In this document: positions 44,191 to 53,345 of the stretch, one piece after another
Numbering within the stretch: position 1 is the first letter of the stretch
Layout of the letters: each line of letters opens with the position of its first letter
Assembly (NCBI GenBank): GCA_043421945.1
Contig: JBHOGO010000017.1
Span: forward strand, 1-64,000
Reading direction: 5' to 3'
DNA from: Thaumasiovibrio sp043421945
GTDB taxonomy: Bacteria; Pseudomonadota; Gammaproteobacteria; Enterobacterales; Vibrionaceae
Length of the DNA stretch: 64,000 nt
The notes under the pieces: generated by a model
What the model saw: only the letters and a program-made list of their open reading frames with translations
Told to the model about the DNA's origin: nothing
The model's database searches: none
Translations under genes and position numbers: made by a program

Positions 44191-44784
44191 CTAGAAACCA
44201 AGTAAAGAGCGTGATTCTTGTTTGCGAATTTCGGTTTCGTCAGCCCACTCAATGAGCCCTGTTTCAAGATCCATTAGACGCATGGTCATTTTGTAATAAA
44301 CATCCGTATCTTTACCTGATGACTTCACGATGCTCGACAGATTACCGTATAGCATGTATTCCGCACCAACCATTTTACCAAACTGAATCGCTGTGTTTGG
44401 GTTCACCAATTCGTCATTATTTTGGAAATTGAGTTGATCACGAACAGACTCTACACGAGTCATATCAACAAAACGGAACTGACCAGAGTTCAATAATCGA
44501 GTACTAATAGAGTCTGTTACTGACTCAGTATCGATATGTTCGCTCGTTTTATTTGTAATGCGTTCAACAAACACAATTGGGCGACTATCGCGCGTGATCG
44601 CCGCGACAGATCCTGAAGAAAGCATACTGTCGGTCATTTCGACCGCAATTTTTTGCAGATCTGAAGAGCCAAAGTCAATGGTTGTCGTTTCTGTGGCTTG
44701 TGCATCGCCATAGCTTACTTTTCGTGCACAACCGCCCATTAACAATGCGGTTAACCCTATTGCGATAATTGCATTCTTTTTCAT
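44191..44784 (-). CDS. lpoB: Penicillin-binding protein activator LpoB
   Basis: 197-residue outer-membrane lipoprotein from the ATG at 44784 (GGAAAG upstream; extra in-frame ATG codons at 44796 and 44787 are less likely). Lipobox LMGGC near residue 18. The globular part shows the LpoB pattern: RPIVFVERITNKTSEHIDT, DSISTRLLNSGQFRFVD and AEYMLYGNLSSIVK. In E. coli LpoB reaches through the wall to activate PBP1B. The Pro/Gln-rich linker of the E. coli protein is much shorter here. Neighbours ycfL and thiK match the E. coli order. Confidence 0.88.
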   Translation of the reverse strand: MKKNAIIAIGLTALLMGGCARKVSYGDAQATETTTIDFGSSDLQKIAVEMTDSMLSSGSVAAITRDSRPIVFVERITNKTSEHIDTESVTDSISTRLLNSGQFRFVDMTRVESVRDQLNFQNNDELVNPNTAIQFGKMVGAEYMLYGNLSSIVKSSGKDTDVYYKMTMRLMDLETGLIEWADETEIRKQESRSLLGF

Positions 44785-44846
44785 CATTCTTTCCATTTAC
44801 AAATTAGTCAAAGCCAGCTAATGAAGCAGTATTAAACGTTAGATAA

Positions 44847-45230
44847 TCAATCAGCTTCACGGATTAATACACGATACTGTGTTGCTTGGGTACTTGGTGC
44901 CATCCCCTGAAGAGTCACATGATCGCGACCATACAAAATGGCTTGTAACCATGGTGTATCACTGCCAGACAATTCCAAGCCTTGCTCATCATACCAATAA
45001 AAACGGTATTGAAGATTCAGCGTTTTGTCAGTAATACTCTTAATTGGTACGCGTGCTTGTATAAGCCCATTGACCTCGCCTTGCGCCGCGCGTTCAATTT
45101 CAATCCGTTTGCCCAAGCCAAAATCATCTATCACTACATTCTGAGATTGACTATTAATGCTCAAACCTGTCGATGTTTGGCTACAGCCCACCATCACAAA
45201 TGCCAACATTGTTGCTACTACCCATTTCAT
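44847..45230 (-). CDS. ycfL: YcfL (DUF1425) family lipoprotein
   Basis: 127 residues. The ATG at 45230 has AGGAG nine bases upstream and gives a proper signal with lipobox MVGC (about residue 16); the longer frame to 45257 is rejected. The mature domain contains YRFYWYDEQGLELSGSDTPW, typical of the family. It overlaps the stop of the upstream COG3014-type lipoprotein gene by four bases and precedes lpoB, so these three lipoproteins are probably made together. Function unknown. Confidence 0.85.
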   Translation of the reverse strand: MKWVVATMLAFVMVGCSQTSTGLSINSQSQNVVIDDFGLGKRIEIERAAQGEVNGLIQARVPIKSITDKTLNLQYRFYWYDEQGLELSGSDTPWLQAILYGRDHVTLQGMAPSTQATQYRVLIREAD

Positions 45231-46621
45231 TGGTTTGCTCCTAATAATACATGCCACCCTGACGCACTGGCAGACTGCCTAGACACCCAAAATAGTGTTG
45301 TTCGCCCAGGCCTAACAGGTACTGTCCAACGACTTTCACCGCTAGAAACAGTGACTTCACCTTCGTCCAGAGTTTGCTGCGAAAGATAGACTCGCCCTGG
45401 TAATGATTGCCAACTTCTCGTATCAGCCTGGTCAGTCAGAAGGTTGAATATGTTTACCACAGTATTGCTCAATTCTTTGTATTCGTCGCTTGTACCGCTC
45501 ACCGCACCCTGTCGAACTTGATCTTTTGCCAAAATTCTTAGCGCTTGCCGTGTGATAATAGCAAGCATATTGTCATTTAATACTTGTGATGCCATCAAGT
45601 TGACATCCGTGACCAGTGATTTTTGCACCGGTACATTATCAACACTCACCGATTGATAAGGTAAAAACCTTTGTTCAGGGTAGTACGGTAGCGACACATT
45701 ATAAATGGCATCTCGATAATTACTGTCCCACAAAACCAGTGGTAAACGCCACATTTGTAAAGCATTAACGACTTGCTGCTCATCAATAACAATAAGCGTA
45801 CTCTGCATTTTATCTGGGGCATCATACTTTCCGTACCGACGCTCTAAAATTTGCAAGTCATCTCGCATTCCCAATCGTGTAGCAATACGCATTGCAGAAT
45901 CTATAACAACGTCGTTTTCCGGAGCCACTGCTAAAGTACGGCGAATCTCGACATAAGCACTGTTGAGATCGTTATCCGCTTCATACATAAGGGCAGAAAA
46001 AAACGAAAGGTAGGCATTTTGTGTTGTGGCTAAATTATCCCCAACATCTGGGTATCGCGCGAGTACTGCTCCTACATTCTGCGTTACGCCACTCTCGCTC
46101 GCTTGTTGGCTTGCCACAGAGCGCTGCCCTTCACGGATCTTCAAAGCAGCCTCTTGTACACGGTTAGCACGGCGAACTTCTACTAATGTACCCTCCAAAT
46201 CACGCGATTGGAGGTAATTTAAAGCCATATAAAGGTGCAGAAAACCCGCCTCATAAGGCGAAGGGATGTAAGTAATTACGTTATCATTGAGTAGTAGCGA
46301 ACTTGCTTGCTCCACACCTTCAGATAACCTTATTTGTGCCTGACGCTGTTCATTGGTCCAATAAACATCCGCCTCTTTTAGCGCTGCAAGACTTTGGTCA
46401 TAGTCCCCAGCCAAAAACGCAATGCGTCCATGCTCCACGCCAGCAAGAAATTCTCCGCCAGTATCAGCAATCGCATTTTGCGCAGCAGCATAATCCCCAG
46501 ACTGAAGATGTTGATAGCTCGACGCATTCGACGCCGAGTAATGACTAAACATGTTTTGTACGCTTAGCCCAGCACACCCTGTCAATAAAAGGGAGCACAA
46601 ACTCAATACAATGACTTTCAT
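45227..46621 (-). CDS. COG3014-type lipoprotein with TPR-like helices
   Basis: 464 residues. Lipobox LTGC at about residues 13-16. The mature N-terminal half is helical with repeated motifs (QHLQSGDYAAAQNAI; ALNYLQSRDLEGTLVEVRRANR; DLNSAYVEIRRTLAVAPEN) that look like tetratricopeptide repeats; the C-terminal half is beta-rich. Vibrios carry such a lipoprotein just before ycfL-lpoB. Shared operon suggests a part in cell-wall synthase regulation, but no function is known. The ribosome-binding site before the ATG is weak. Confidence 0.75.
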   Translation of the reverse strand: MKVIVLSLCSLLLTGCAGLSVQNMFSHYSASNASSYQHLQSGDYAAAQNAIADTGGEFLAGVEHGRIAFLAGDYDQSLAALKEADVYWTNEQRQAQIRLSEGVEQASSLLLNDNVITYIPSPYEAGFLHLYMALNYLQSRDLEGTLVEVRRANRVQEAALKIREGQRSVASQQASESGVTQNVGAVLARYPDVGDNLATTQNAYLSFFSALMYEADNDLNSAYVEIRRTLAVAPENDVVIDSAMRIATRLGMRDDLQILERRYGKYDAPDKMQSTLIVIDEQQVVNALQMWRLPLVLWDSNYRDAIYNVSLPYYPEQRFLPYQSVSVDNVPVQKSLVTDVNLMASQVLNDNMLAIITRQALRILAKDQVRQGAVSGTSDEYKELSNTVVNIFNLLTDQADTRSWQSLPGRVYLSQQTLDEGEVTVSSGESRWTVPVRPGRTTLFWVSRQSASASGWHVLLGANQ

Positions 46622-46724
46622 CCAGATATTCTCTGCCGAAACTGATAGCGATGCAACTTGGATACTAGCCCGCCAGAAAGATTCAGATTAATTTAGTTCA
46701 CACGAGAACCAATATGAAGCTGGA

Positions 46725-46756
46725 CCGCATGATTTTATGATAAACAAATCATGCGG
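46725..46756 (-). terminator. Possible hairpin after hinT
   Basis: CCGCATGATTT (46725-46735) pairs with AAATCATGCGG (46746-46756) over 11 bases around a ten-base loop, just downstream of the hinT stop. No T run follows, so it may stabilise the 3' end rather than terminate. Confidence 0.5.
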
Positions 46757-46765
46757 AAGGTTCCG

Positions 46766-47116
46766 TTAGCCTAAAAGCATAGGACCAAGAGGCTTACCAC
46801 CAACGAGGTGCATATGGATATGGTAAACTTCTTGCCCACCATACGTATTACAATTCATGATTAAACGATAACCGTCGTCAGCAATCCCCTCATCCGCCGC
46901 CAATTTTTTTGCGACCGTGATCATTCGACCGAGTGCTGCTTCATCTGCTTCTGTCACGTCGTTAATCGTAGGGATTAATGTATTCGGCACAATCAAGATA
47001 TGACTTGGTGCTCTAGGGTTTATATCTCGAAAAGCCGTCACAAGGTCATCTTGATACACGACATCTGCAGGAATTTCTTTTCTAATAATTTTACTAAAAA
47101 TCGTTTCTTCAGCCAT
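46766..47116 (-). CDS. hinT: HIT family purine nucleoside phosphoramidase
   Basis: 116 residues. Histidine-triad motif HIHMHLVGG with His99, His101 and His103, and the N-terminal FSKIIRKEIPADVVYQDD typical of HinT. It hydrolyses AMP-lysine-like phosphoramidates in the cytoplasm. The start ATG has GGAGTG upstream. In E. coli hinT also precedes ycfL and lpoB, so gene order is conserved. Confidence 0.95.
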   Translation of the reverse strand: MAEETIFSKIIRKEIPADVVYQDDLVTAFRDINPRAPSHILIVPNTLIPTINDVTEADEAALGRMITVAKKLAADEGIADDGYRLIMNCNTYGGQEVYHIHMHLVGGKPLGPMLLG

Positions 47117-47580
47117 TACTCACTCCATTAAAGGCATCAATTTTAAATGATTATACCCAAGATGCACTAGATGAGCACATAGAGTTTATACCTAATAGTA
47201 GAAAGAGAGGATGCATTACGGCATCTACCAGCAAATGATAGATAAACAGTAGCCTATATCACTCCAACAGACACCAAACAATGCGCACAGGCTTAAAGCG
47301 CTAGCAGTAAAAGTGCACCTTAAACGCTGCCTAAATGAGTAATTCGCTATTATGCAATAGCTTAATTCATGTCACGCATGAAGATACTTTAAACCTTAAA
47401 AAAACAACGTTGATCACAAACGAGAAATTGCCTCTTACCTCAAAAATGAGACAGTGCTAGGGTTGATTTAGATCGGTTATTTCGCGAAGCATATTAATAT
47501 ACTCCATAAGTATAAATGCTCGCAAAGTCAGTTTATTGATCACATTTTGCTGTATAGCATTGTAATTTAAGGAAAGAATT
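47117..47580. other. Gap upstream of the second chemoreceptor gene
   Basis: No gene is visible in these 464 bases. It must hold the divergent promoters of hinT and the chemoreceptor. A short inverted repeat TTCATG/CATGAA (47366-47371, 47377-47382) is the only structure noted. Confidence 0.5.
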
Positions 47581-49584
47581 ATGAAACAACGTCGACAAGC
47601 CTCGATTATTGTCAGGATGAATGTCGGGTTTGCATTATTGGTATTGCTTTTTGCCATCACAATATTTGTCATGCAGCGAGGTTCACGCGAGATATATACT
47701 CAGCTAGACACAGTTACCAGCGAGGCGTTGCCGCTCTTTTCACAAGCCAATCAAACCAGTGTACGCTTGCTGTCTGCTGATAAAGCATTTAAAGACTTCC
47801 TCACTACGCGAGATGAAGCTCGCATGGCAAATTACATTCAACAATTTGCCAACGCACAAGTTGCCTTTCAAACGGCAAGCAAAGCATTAAAACAAGAAGC
47901 AGAGCCTTTTCCGACATTATCCTCTCAATTGGCAGCTCTGGATGAATTAGAGACGAGATACTTCACTGAAGCTCAGATAGCCATGGGAAATTATCAAGCT
48001 AAACTCCGAGCAGAAACTGAACGCTCCGCAGCCGTCCGACGCTTCCAAATCCTCTTCGGTGAACTTAGCAATAAAATGCAAGCATACGTCGATGATAGTG
48101 ACAGTATCGCGGTACAAATGATCTCTAAAAGTTATTTTGTCAAACTCGGTCAAACTGAGGTAACGACGTCAGATGCCCTTGCGAGTGAAGAGATAAATTT
48201 CGTCGAGCAAGCACTCAGAGACAACAAAAAGAGTGTAACCCAATTAAACTACGCGTTTAATGGCATTGTCCGACAGTCCGCTGAGATTGGTAAGGTATTT
48301 CAGAAGTCTGTTGACCAATACACGCTCGATATCGGGCAGCCCCAAGGCATACTTGAACAACACTACAATTATCTCGTTGCCGACAAAAAGCTCTATGACA
48401 ACATTGCCGCACTTGCCATAGAGGTCGATCAAGCCACTGCTATTCTGAATACGTTTGTCACCGAAGCCGATTCCATTATGAATCAGGCAATTTTGGTGGC
48501 CGATAATACCTACACGCAAAATCAACAACGCGGTTTTTTACTGGGCGTTCTAGCGATAACAATATGTGTTGTCGTTGGCTGGTATATCTCTACACGTATT
48601 CGCTCCCCTTTGCATGCCATGCTGAGAGCATTAGAAACCCTAACGAAAGGAGACATGACTAAACGCTTCGAAACTTCACAGTTCCGTGAATTCGAACAAC
48701 TCAGCGGCCATATCAATACGCTTGCGACTACCCTTCGTGAAATCCTCCGTGACCTTGGGAAAACATCGGATGGGCTAGCCCACGTTGCCACCGAAAACCA
48801 ATGCATCACAGCACAAGCAAAACAGAAACTAAAAGAACAAGGTGAACGGACAGCGTCGGTTGCAACAGCGATGACCGAAATGGATCACTCGGTGAAGGAT
48901 GTCTCTAACAGCGCCGAACAAACCATGGCAATGGTCACCTCAGTTGAAAAAGCAGCAGGACAAGGTCGTGATATCATGAGTCGCTCGATATCCACCACTC
49001 AACTGCTTTCTGAGCGCATCGATAACTCGGTAGAAGCCGTCAACGAACTCCAAAAGATGAGCCAAAATATTGGTGCTATTCTTGACGTCATCCGCAATAT
49101 CGCAGATCAAACTAACCTGCTTGCACTTAATGCCGCCATTGAAGCTGCACGCGCTGGTGAACAAGGAAGAGGATTTGCCGTTGTCGCGGATGAGGTTCGT
49201 GTGCTTGCATCTAAAACGACCTCTTCAACAGAAGAGATAGAAAGCATGATCCAAACATTACAAAATGGTTCCGCCCAAGCGGTCAATATGATGCAAAGCT
49301 GTGTATCTGAAATGATCACTAGCAGCAGCCAAGCCTCTGACGCCAACAGTTCTATGGAAGAAGTCTTATCGCTCATACTGGAAATTAGTGAAATGAGTAG
49401 CCAGATTTCTCAAGCGTCGAATGAGCAGAGCAATACAAGCTCAGAAATAGCGCAAGCTTTAGAAGGCATTAGCCATATTGCTGACATAAACTACCAATCA
49501 ATGGAAGAGGTCGCGTCTGCGAGCGAAAAACTCGATGAATTATCCCATCGTCAAAATGATATTGTCGCGCGTTTTAAAGTCTAG
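47581..49584 (+). CDS. Methyl-accepting chemotaxis protein with helical-bundle sensor
   Basis: 667-residue transmembrane chemoreceptor. TM1 about 12-31, a long periplasmic region (32-316) predicted almost all helical with no Cache or PAS signature, TM2 about 318-338, HAMP (about 340-395), then the signalling domain with tip QTNLLALNAAIEAARAGE. The size suggests a double four-helix bundle of the HBM kind; the ligand is unknown. AAGGAAAG precedes the ATG. A strong terminator follows. Confidence 0.92.
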   Translation: MKQRRQASIIVRMNVGFALLVLLFAITIFVMQRGSREIYTQLDTVTSEALPLFSQANQTSVRLLSADKAFKDFLTTRDEARMANYIQQFANAQVAFQTASKALKQEAEPFPTLSSQLAALDELETRYFTEAQIAMGNYQAKLRAETERSAAVRRFQILFGELSNKMQAYVDDSDSIAVQMISKSYFVKLGQTEVTTSDALASEEINFVEQALRDNKKSVTQLNYAFNGIVRQSAEIGKVFQKSVDQYTLDIGQPQGILEQHYNYLVADKKLYDNIAALAIEVDQATAILNTFVTEADSIMNQAILVADNTYTQNQQRGFLLGVLAITICVVVGWYISTRIRSPLHAMLRALETLTKGDMTKRFETSQFREFEQLSGHINTLATTLREILRDLGKTSDGLAHVATENQCITAQAKQKLKEQGERTASVATAMTEMDHSVKDVSNSAEQTMAMVTSVEKAAGQGRDIMSRSISTTQLLSERIDNSVEAVNELQKMSQNIGAILDVIRNIADQTNLLALNAAIEAARAGEQGRGFAVVADEVRVLASKTTSSTEEIESMIQTLQNGSAQAVNMMQSCVSEMITSSSQASDANSSMEEVLSLILEISEMSSQISQASNEQSNTSSEIAQALEGISHIADINYQSMEEVASASEKLDELSHRQNDIVARFKV

Positions 49585-49899
49585 CGAACCACCTAAAAAC
49601 CATCGCTAAGTTCGACCACACTTTCAAATCTCATTCCATAATTAGCAACTCTCACACTGCCCTTTGCCCTGAAGCAACCACTTCAGGGCATTTTTTTGTT
49701 CAATTCATCTCATTGATAATCGTCATAGCCTCCACTCAGAAGTCCCCATTTAGGGCCATAACATGACCATTCCTGTCTCAATACCCCTTATTTTATTGCC
49801 TGAATATTAGAAAAAAGGTTTTATTCACAGCCTTTGGGCTTCACGTATGCTCAAAGGCATATATACTTCACAAATTCACTGCATTCGAAAGGTACCGCT
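49585..49899. other. Gap after the second chemoreceptor gene
   Basis: About 315 bases holding the terminator at 49665-49697 and the promoter region of the metallopeptidase gene. No gene seen. Confidence 0.5.
49665..49697 (+). terminator. Terminator of the second chemoreceptor gene
   Basis: TGCCCTGAAG (49665-49674) pairs perfectly with CTTCAGGGCA (49681-49690), loop of six, followed by seven T. Confidence 0.93.
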
Positions 49900-50634
49900 A
49901 TGCGTCGTTGTTTTTTACTGCTTTTATTCATCACGCCGTTCACCTTTGCAAATATTGAACTAATTATCGCGGCAGAAAAACACCCAAAAAAAGAGCAGAT
50001 AACCCAAGCCCTCGCCAAGCACGTCGACTTTGTCAACTTACGGTATCAATTTCCATTTGAATTAGAAGTTGTATTGGGCGCAGAAGATGGGCCTCTTTAT
50101 GACCCCGAATTAAATGAAATTTGGTTCCCCTATTCTTTTGCTGATGACATAGAGGCTGCGTTCATTAATGCTGACTATTATGAATACAAGTTGCCTGATG
50201 CCATCGATGGTGTCATTGCACATACGTTTTATCATGAACTAGGGCACGCACTTGTCGAAAAACTGGCGCTCCCAGTTCTAGGAATGGAAGAGGATGCTGT
50301 CGATGCTCTCGCTACACTGTTTCTCATCAACCAACGTAGTGAACAAGGTGGTATTTTTATGGCGTTAGCAGCAGCAGATGCCTTTGATGCCGAAGACCTT
50401 ATGACATCAACAAGTCACATAGAAGAAGAGCAGTTTTACTCAAGCCACTCTTTAGATGCTCAACGTTTTTACCGAGCAATCTGTCTTATTATCGGCTCCG
50501 AACCTGAAAACATGCTTGCCATCATGAATGATCTAAATTGGGATGAAGAGAAGCAAGCTGAATGTTATTGGGAGTACAAAGATAAATCTGCCGCGGCTGA
50601 TAAACTTCTCTCCCCCTACCAGCGTGAAGAATGA
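49900..50634 (+). CDS. DUF4344 putative metallopeptidase
   Basis: 244 residues from the ATG at 49900 (AAAGG upstream; the frame extends to 49834 but without a signal peptide at its start). Signal peptide about 1-17 (LLLLFITPFTFA). The zinc-peptidase motif YHELGHALVEK is clear, with a later acidic EEDAVDAL segment that may give the third ligand. The rest is acidic. Family members are annotated as putative metallopeptidases with unknown substrates; location is likely periplasmic or secreted. It precedes the pseudouridine synthase gene by 90 bases. Confidence 0.82.
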   Translation: MRRCFLLLLFITPFTFANIELIIAAEKHPKKEQITQALAKHVDFVNLRYQFPFELEVVLGAEDGPLYDPELNEIWFPYSFADDIEAAFINADYYEYKLPDAIDGVIAHTFYHELGHALVEKLALPVLGMEEDAVDALATLFLINQRSEQGGIFMALAAADAFDAEDLMTSTSHIEEEQFYSSHSLDAQRFYRAICLIIGSEPENMLAIMNDLNWDEEKQAECYWEYKDKSAAADKLLSPYQREE

Positions 50635-50724
50635 GCACTCATCCATATTCATATTTACAGCGCGCCGACGTTAATATCATTTTCATTCATTGATTGACAC
50701 GCTAAACACGACAACTGAGCTGAC

Positions 50725-51690
50725 ATGCAAGTAAATTACCATGACGATATCGCCATTAAACATGCCGGTATAGAACTTATCGAATACCTCAAAAGCCAAT
50801 TCCCTTATGCCAACCAACCGTGGGAAACCCTTTTTACAGAACAGAGAATATGCCTAGATGGTGAACCCGCGATTGCGTCGACCCAGCTTATTGCAAATCA
50901 GCACCTTTCCATTGCCTTCTCGAACTATAGCGAAGCACCTGTGGACACTGCATGGCGATTACTTTGGCACAAAGGGGATATCGCTGCTGTCCATAAGCCA
51001 CCGAGCTTACCAGTAAGTCGAACGACTCGAAATATCTACAATACACTCATTTCATTGGTTAAACGCGAAAGTGACTGGCCTGATGCTCACTTACTTCATC
51101 GCTTAGATCTTGATACATCAGGTATTGTATTGATCGGAAAAACTCAACAAGCGGCAACAAAGTGGCAGCCCGCTTTAAAAGCGCTAATGAAACGCAAGTG
51201 CTATCACGCCGTTATATATGGTACGCCTGCCTGGGTCGAGAAAGTCGTTTCTTGCGAGTTAACAACCCGTAAAGAGAGTGACATTCGTTGCCAAATGCAT
51301 GTCTGTCATGATGATGAAAAAGGGAAATATAGCGAGACACATTTTCGCATTTTAGAGCGGGGGGAGAATTTTTCTATCGTCGAATGCGAATTGGTGACCG
51401 GCCGTAAGCACCAGATCCGGGCGCACCTTGCTCATTTAGGGCACCCCATCGTTGGCGACAAAATCTACGCAAACAATGGGGAGTATTACTTAAAACGCCT
51501 CAATGATGCTACAACACAAGAAGATGAAGCGAAACTGCTCACCTCATGCCACTTACTGTTTGCAAGGGAAGTTACAGTACAACTAGGCGAATCAGCAGAA
51601 ACAGAACACGTGGTGACTAATCCGTTCTATCCCGTACCATGGCAACGCTTTTGTCGACAACATGGTCTGAGTATTGGTTTAGTACAATAG
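50725..51690 (+). CDS. RluA family pseudouridine synthase
   Basis: 321 residues. The catalytic motif LLHRLDLDTSGIVLIGKT (active Asp in HRLDLDTSG) and the binding motif TGRKHQIRAHLAHLGHPIVGDKIY place it in the RluA/RluC/RluD group, which makes pseudouridine in rRNA or tRNA. The N-terminal 70 residues are a divergent S4-like region (QRICLDGEPAIASTQLIANQ). The specific target cannot be told. Ribosome-binding signal is weak. Confidence 0.92.
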   Translation: MQVNYHDDIAIKHAGIELIEYLKSQFPYANQPWETLFTEQRICLDGEPAIASTQLIANQHLSIAFSNYSEAPVDTAWRLLWHKGDIAAVHKPPSLPVSRTTRNIYNTLISLVKRESDWPDAHLLHRLDLDTSGIVLIGKTQQAATKWQPALKALMKRKCYHAVIYGTPAWVEKVVSCELTTRKESDIRCQMHVCHDDEKGKYSETHFRILERGENFSIVECELVTGRKHQIRAHLAHLGHPIVGDKIYANNGEYYLKRLNDATTQEDEAKLLTSCHLLFAREVTVQLGESAETEHVVTNPFYPVPWQRFCRQHGLSIGLVQ

Positions 51691-51800
51691 TTCAACCAAT
51701 ACTTGCTTGGTGCCTCCTCCGGTAATTTCAGCGGGAATGATTAACGTGGAGGCTAAGCTTGGTTCAAACATCGACTCATGATTTCCAAGTACATCCCATC

Positions 51801-51832
51801 TTAAAACGCTCCACGTAGTATCGTGGAGCGCT
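51801..51832 (-). terminator. Terminator of the Asp-box lipoprotein gene
   Basis: CGCTCCACG (51807-51815) pairs with CGTGGAGCG (51822-51830), loop of six. On the minus strand it is followed by TTTTAA, so it ends the minus-strand gene at 51858 and may serve the plus-strand gene too. Confidence 0.8.
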
Positions 51833-51857
51833 TACACATTACCAAAACCGTCAATCT

Positions 51858-52856
51858 CTATTGGGGTTTAGCAATGGCCACTCTTCCATTAGTAAACGAT
51901 ACAAAAGCCATCTCTTTCATAAATTCCATAGAGACTGTAACCGGTGCTTCACCACCAATACCTTGGAAGCTATCAAAGGTACTCCCGAGCTGCACCAACT
52001 CACTCAGTGTGCCATCATCTTGAATCATCGCAAGATGAACGCTATTTTCACCAAGGAAATATAATCGACGACCATCAGTCCATACCGATTTAAACGCTGC
52101 ATAAGAAACATCTAAAAGGTGCCACGTAGTCCCTAAATCTTCACTGTAATGAATAGCGTGTTCACTCTCATCATACAGAGCAATAAGATCACCTAATGGA
52201 TGCATCGTCGGGACGCCAGAAACCTCACTATGCTCAATCCAATGATTCCCCTTATCCGTTGTGATCCAAAAAGAGGTCGAATCCTCACGGGTTACTGTTC
52301 CTGCATAAACGTCAGCACCATTAAAGAAGCGGTGATGTGCATCCAGTTCCATCTCCATATCGGTCCAAGTTAAACCAAAATCACGACTTTCATACCTCGT
52401 GCCAGCAACAATATACTGCTCATCACCAAACGCATCAGTATGCAGTGGGTCTCTAAACCAACTATGCCCACCGTTTACGCTCGCGCTGTGATAGGCAACG
52501 ATCACATCTCCACTGGTGTTTGCTAACTCAAATCGAACGCGTGAATCACAGCTGCCTTCACCCCAATCACAGTCTTGCTGTACAAAATCCTCTGTGTAGC
52601 TTATCGCACCTTCTGGTGTCCAATACGTCTCTGCTCTAGACAATTGTGCGCCAATGACTGACTGACGTTCTGAAATATAATACATATAGTCATTTTGAGG
52701 ATCGTAATTGAATTTATACTCTACCGAATTTTGTCTATCCATCGACGAGATATCATGCCAGTCCTTATATCGATGATCCGCATTTTTATCTTCATCTTCA
52801 CACCCGGTTAGCACTGCCATTGACAACACCGTTAGCACTAAGCATATCTTTTTCAT
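51858..52856 (-). CDS. Lipoprotein with Asp-box (BNR-like) propeller repeats
   Basis: 332 residues. Lipobox LTGC at residues 16-19, followed by an acidic EDEDKN stretch. Four Asp-box-like motifs of the form SxDxGxxW are visible: SVNGGHSWF, SRDFGLTWT, TTDKGNHWI and SEDLGTTWH. These mark sialidase-type beta-propellers and other repeat proteins. No catalytic residues of sialidases are recognised, so it is probably a binding or surface lipoprotein. It is a lone gene. A small hairpin (TGCCACT/AGTGGCA) lies 20-40 bases upstream of its start. Confidence 0.75.
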   Translation of the reverse strand: MKKICLVLTVLSMAVLTGCEDEDKNADHRYKDWHDISSMDRQNSVEYKFNYDPQNDYMYYISERQSVIGAQLSRAETYWTPEGAISYTEDFVQQDCDWGEGSCDSRVRFELANTSGDVIVAYHSASVNGGHSWFRDPLHTDAFGDEQYIVAGTRYESRDFGLTWTDMEMELDAHHRFFNGADVYAGTVTREDSTSFWITTDKGNHWIEHSEVSGVPTMHPLGDLIALYDESEHAIHYSEDLGTTWHLLDVSYAAFKSVWTDGRRLYFLGENSVHLAMIQDDGTLSELVQLGSTFDSFQGIGGEAPVTVSMEFMKEMAFVSFTNGRVAIAKPQ

Positions 52857-53345
52857 TTATTGCCTCAGTTTTTATGCCACTACACACCAGTGGCACGAGA
52901 CAGAAGAGCATATACGGTTTGCTAGTAAATCAATAACGAAAAGTAAGACACTGTATGACGAGTGTTCAAAAGAAAACCAATAGGCGATGAAAAACACAAA
53001 CATGCCTTCGAGGTACGCCTGAGATAATATGCCTTGTCCCTCTGAAATAACTCTTCAATATGAAACTTTTGTGTCATACCTCTTCTTCTTTGAATATAAA
53101 TACCCTAAAAAAACTAATCCGAATACTCGAAAATTGTCGTGTATTCTAACCTTCTATATTGTTGCTACTCATGTTGTCGCACTCTACACTCTACCTTCCG
53201 AAAGCAGGATGCGCCTGACAAATAACAATATGTAAATTTATAATTTGCGCTACAAGCCAAACGACAGCATTAAACTCTAACTATGCTTGTTATTTGACTA
53301 TTTTATCGACAATTTATAACATTATTCACTGTAGAGACTGTTTGT
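52857..53345. other. Divergent gap between the propeller lipoprotein and EmrD-like genes
   Basis: 489 bases, AT-rich towards the pump gene. Only a seven-base hairpin at 52875-52895 was noted. A 68-codon frame at 53029-53235 has no family or ribosome-binding site and is rejected. Confidence 0.5.

Noticed and set aside
53029..53235. 68-codon frame before the EmrD-like gene
   Set aside because: No family, no ribosome-binding site, and AT-driven composition.
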